Shown: piece after piece, positions 4,495 through 5,739 of the stretch
Layout of the letters: each line of letters begins with the position of its first letter
Position numbering within the stretch: position 1 is the stretch's first letter
Assembly: GCA_050122535.1 (NCBI GenBank)
Contig: JASFIT010000314.1
Coordinates: 1-5,739 of the forward strand
Direction: 5' to 3'
Source: JASFEQ01 sp050122535
GTDB taxonomy: Bacteria; Desulfobacterota; DSM-4660; Desulfatiglandales; HGW-15
DNA: 5,739 bases
Translations under genes and position numbers: made by a program
Notes under the pieces: generated by a model
What the model saw: only the letters and a program-made list of their open reading frames with translations
Told to the model about the DNA's origin: nothing
The model's database searches: none

Positions 4495-5739
4495 TACAGG
4501 ACTCCTTCCAGCAGCGCATCTAGCTTGCTCATAACCTGATCATCCTCGTACCAGTTGAGCTGGATGACCTTAGCCGGGCACTCGCCCGCGCAAATGCCGC
4601 AGCCACGGCAAAGGGCTGGATCGATTTCACTCACCCCTTCTTTATTGATATGGGGTACGTCATAGGGGCAAGAGCGTACACAAATGAGACATGATGCGCA
4701 TTTTTCTTGATCCACTTGGGCAGTCACCACAGATAGGGTGATCTCGTCCTGGGAGAGGAAAGTTGCAGCGCGTGAGGCCGCGGCCATGGCCTGGGAAATG
4801 GACTCTGATACGAGTTTTGGGCCATGCGCTGTGCCGCAGACAAAGATACCCTCACTGGCCATATCCACAGGGCGCAGTTTTACGTGGGCTTCCATGAAAT
4901 ATCCATCCTGATTTCGTGACACTTTGAGGATAGAGGCCAACTCCTCTGTGTCCTCGGCTCTCATGCCAGCGCTTAAGGCGAGCAAATCGGCAGGGATTCT
5001 GAGATCCCGCTGAAGCACATGATCTCTGAAGGTAACGTGCAGGCCATCCTCAGCGGATTCCACCTGAGGAGGGACATCTTGGTGGAACCGGAAGAAGATG
5101 ACCCCTTGCTGCCTTGCTTCTCGGTAGTAGTACTCCAATTCTCCATAGGCCCGAATATCACGATAAAGGACATAGACATTGGCCTCTGGATTGAGTTCTT
5201 TGATGTGCAGGGCATTCTTAACGGCGCTCTGGCAGCATATCCGAGAACAGTTGGGATGTTCTTTGTTTCTTGAGCCCACGCATTGAATCATGGCCACGTC
5301 CTTGAGATCGTCTGCGCCTTTTTCCTCCAGAAACTTGGCCAACTCGATCTGCGTCAAGACCCTGCTGTCTTCTCCGTAGAGGAACTCATTTGGCACATAT
5401 TCACGGGCTCCTGTGGCCAGGATGGTCACACCGTGGTCAATTTTCCTCTCGTACATACCTGGACCCACCATTACCTCGGTAGTGAAATTCCCTTTGAATC
5501 CGCTGAAACCCACAATGAGCGATTCGGTCAGTGCCTGGATCTTCTCGTGATGGGTCACCCGATCAACGAGCCCAAGGAGGTGTTCTTGAATACTGGCGCC
5601 GTCGATGGTGTGGGTCAGTTCCCTGGCAAGGCCACCCAACTGTGACTCCTTATCAACAATCACCACCTCAAAGCCCTGATCAGCCACGCCAAGCGCAGCA
5701 CTCATGCCGGAGATTCCTCCTCCGATCACCAGGGCCCGC
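4494..5739 (-). CDS. hdrA: HdrA-like FAD/iron-sulfur subunit (heterodisulfide reductase subunit A family), 5' end cut by window
   Basis: The visible part is the last 414 residues; the reading frame continues past the window edge, so the true start is not seen. It opens with an FAD-binding Rossmann motif (VIGGGISGM, fragment residues 4-12) followed by DKESQLGG. A family-typical Cys cluster follows: QCVGSR with C153, then CSRICC (C164, C168, C169). An ATG(A) motif (LATGARE) and a second flavin-side segment (EGIFVCGTAHGPK) come next. The C-terminus holds two [4Fe-4S] ferredoxin motifs, CxxCxxCxxxCP at C347/350/353/357 and C377/380/383/387. HdrA proteins are cytoplasmic flavoproteins that distribute or bifurcate electrons among their partners. 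The ferredoxin domain that archaeal HdrA carries inside the FAD module is absent here; the chain runs directly from FKGNF to the ATG motif. This could be the second FAD module of a long two-module HdrA, but only upstream sequence can tell. The TAA stop overlaps the mvhD ATG by one base, indicating translational coupling. Confidence 0.93.
   Translation of the reverse strand, partial: RALVIGGGISGMSAALGVADQGFEVVIVDKESQLGGLARELTHTIDGASIQEHLLGLVDRVTHHEKIQALTESLIVGFSGFKGNFTTEVMVGPGMYERKIDHGVTILATGAREYVPNEFLYGEDSRVLTQIELAKFLEEKGADDLKDVAMIQCVGSRNKEHPNCSRICCQSAVKNALHIKELNPEANVYVLYRDIRAYGELEYYYREARQQGVIFFRFHQDVPPQVESAEDGLHVTFRDHVLQRDLRIPADLLALSAGMRAEDTEELASILKVSRNQDGYFMEAHVKLRPVDMASEGIFVCGTAHGPKLVSESISQAMAAASRAATFLSQDEITLSVVTAQVDQEKCASCLICVRSCPYDVPHINKEGVSEIDPALCRGCGICAGECPAKVIQLNWYEDDQVMSKLDALLEGVL
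4502..4507 (-). promoter_or_regulatory. Ribosome binding site fixing the mvhD start
   Basis: AAGGAG lies inside the last codons of hdrA, seven bases before the ATG at 4494-4492. It supports initiation upstream of the TGA codon rather than at the internal Met27 codon (4416-4414), and so supports the selenocysteine reading. Confidence 0.75.

Overview
The window is a stretch of a strict anaerobe's genome, most likely a member of the Desulfobacterota (deltaproteobacterial sulfate reducer or syntroph) that uses the Wood-Ljungdahl (reductive acetyl-CoA) pathway. The reasons are the gene families (HdrA, MvhD, and the MetV/MetF form of methylene-tetrahydrofolate reductase), an apparent selenocysteine codon in mvhD, and a Rossmann-headed sensor protein with stand-alone receiver and ACT-domain proteins close by. 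The taxonomic call is an inference from family content. All recognised genes lie on the minus strand, so transcription runs from high to low coordinates. No rRNA, tRNA, CRISPR array or insertion sequence was seen.

Right half (5739 to 2350): a 5'-truncated hdrA, then mvhD, metV and metF. hdrA and mvhD overlap by one base, and metV and metF overlap at an ATGA. mvhD is read correctly only if an in-frame TGA at codon 16 (4449-4447) is decoded as selenocysteine. Conventional translation would give only a 117-residue remnant starting at Met27. The full product is 143 residues, the Sec sits where relatives have a conserved Cys, and a SECIS-like hairpin lies just downstream. Together the four proteins look like the core of an Hdr/MvhD-linked MetVF complex. 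MetF carries out the methylene-/methyl-tetrahydrofolate step, MetV is its iron-sulfur partner, and MvhD and the flavoprotein HdrA pass and possibly bifurcate electrons.

Left half (2349 to 1): three more minus-strand genes with 137-190 bp gaps. They are a stand-alone CheY-like receiver protein (2159-1779), a protein with ACT-like domains of unknown function (1619-588), and the start of a protein with a Rossmann-like N-terminal domain leading into a probable PAS domain (450 to beyond position 1). The last is probably a sensor histidine kinase, though no kinase domain is visible. This block reads as a sensing and regulatory neighbourhood beside a C1/redox enzyme module.

The three gaps at 1620-1778, 2160-2349 and 3948-4062 share an architecture without sharing sequence. 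Each holds two short arrays of 7-9 bp imperfect tandem units, placed in opposite orientation about 18-80 bp apart so the arms can pair. The clearest, between mvhD and metV, gives a 15-bp stem with one mismatch. These may be one family of intergenic elements.
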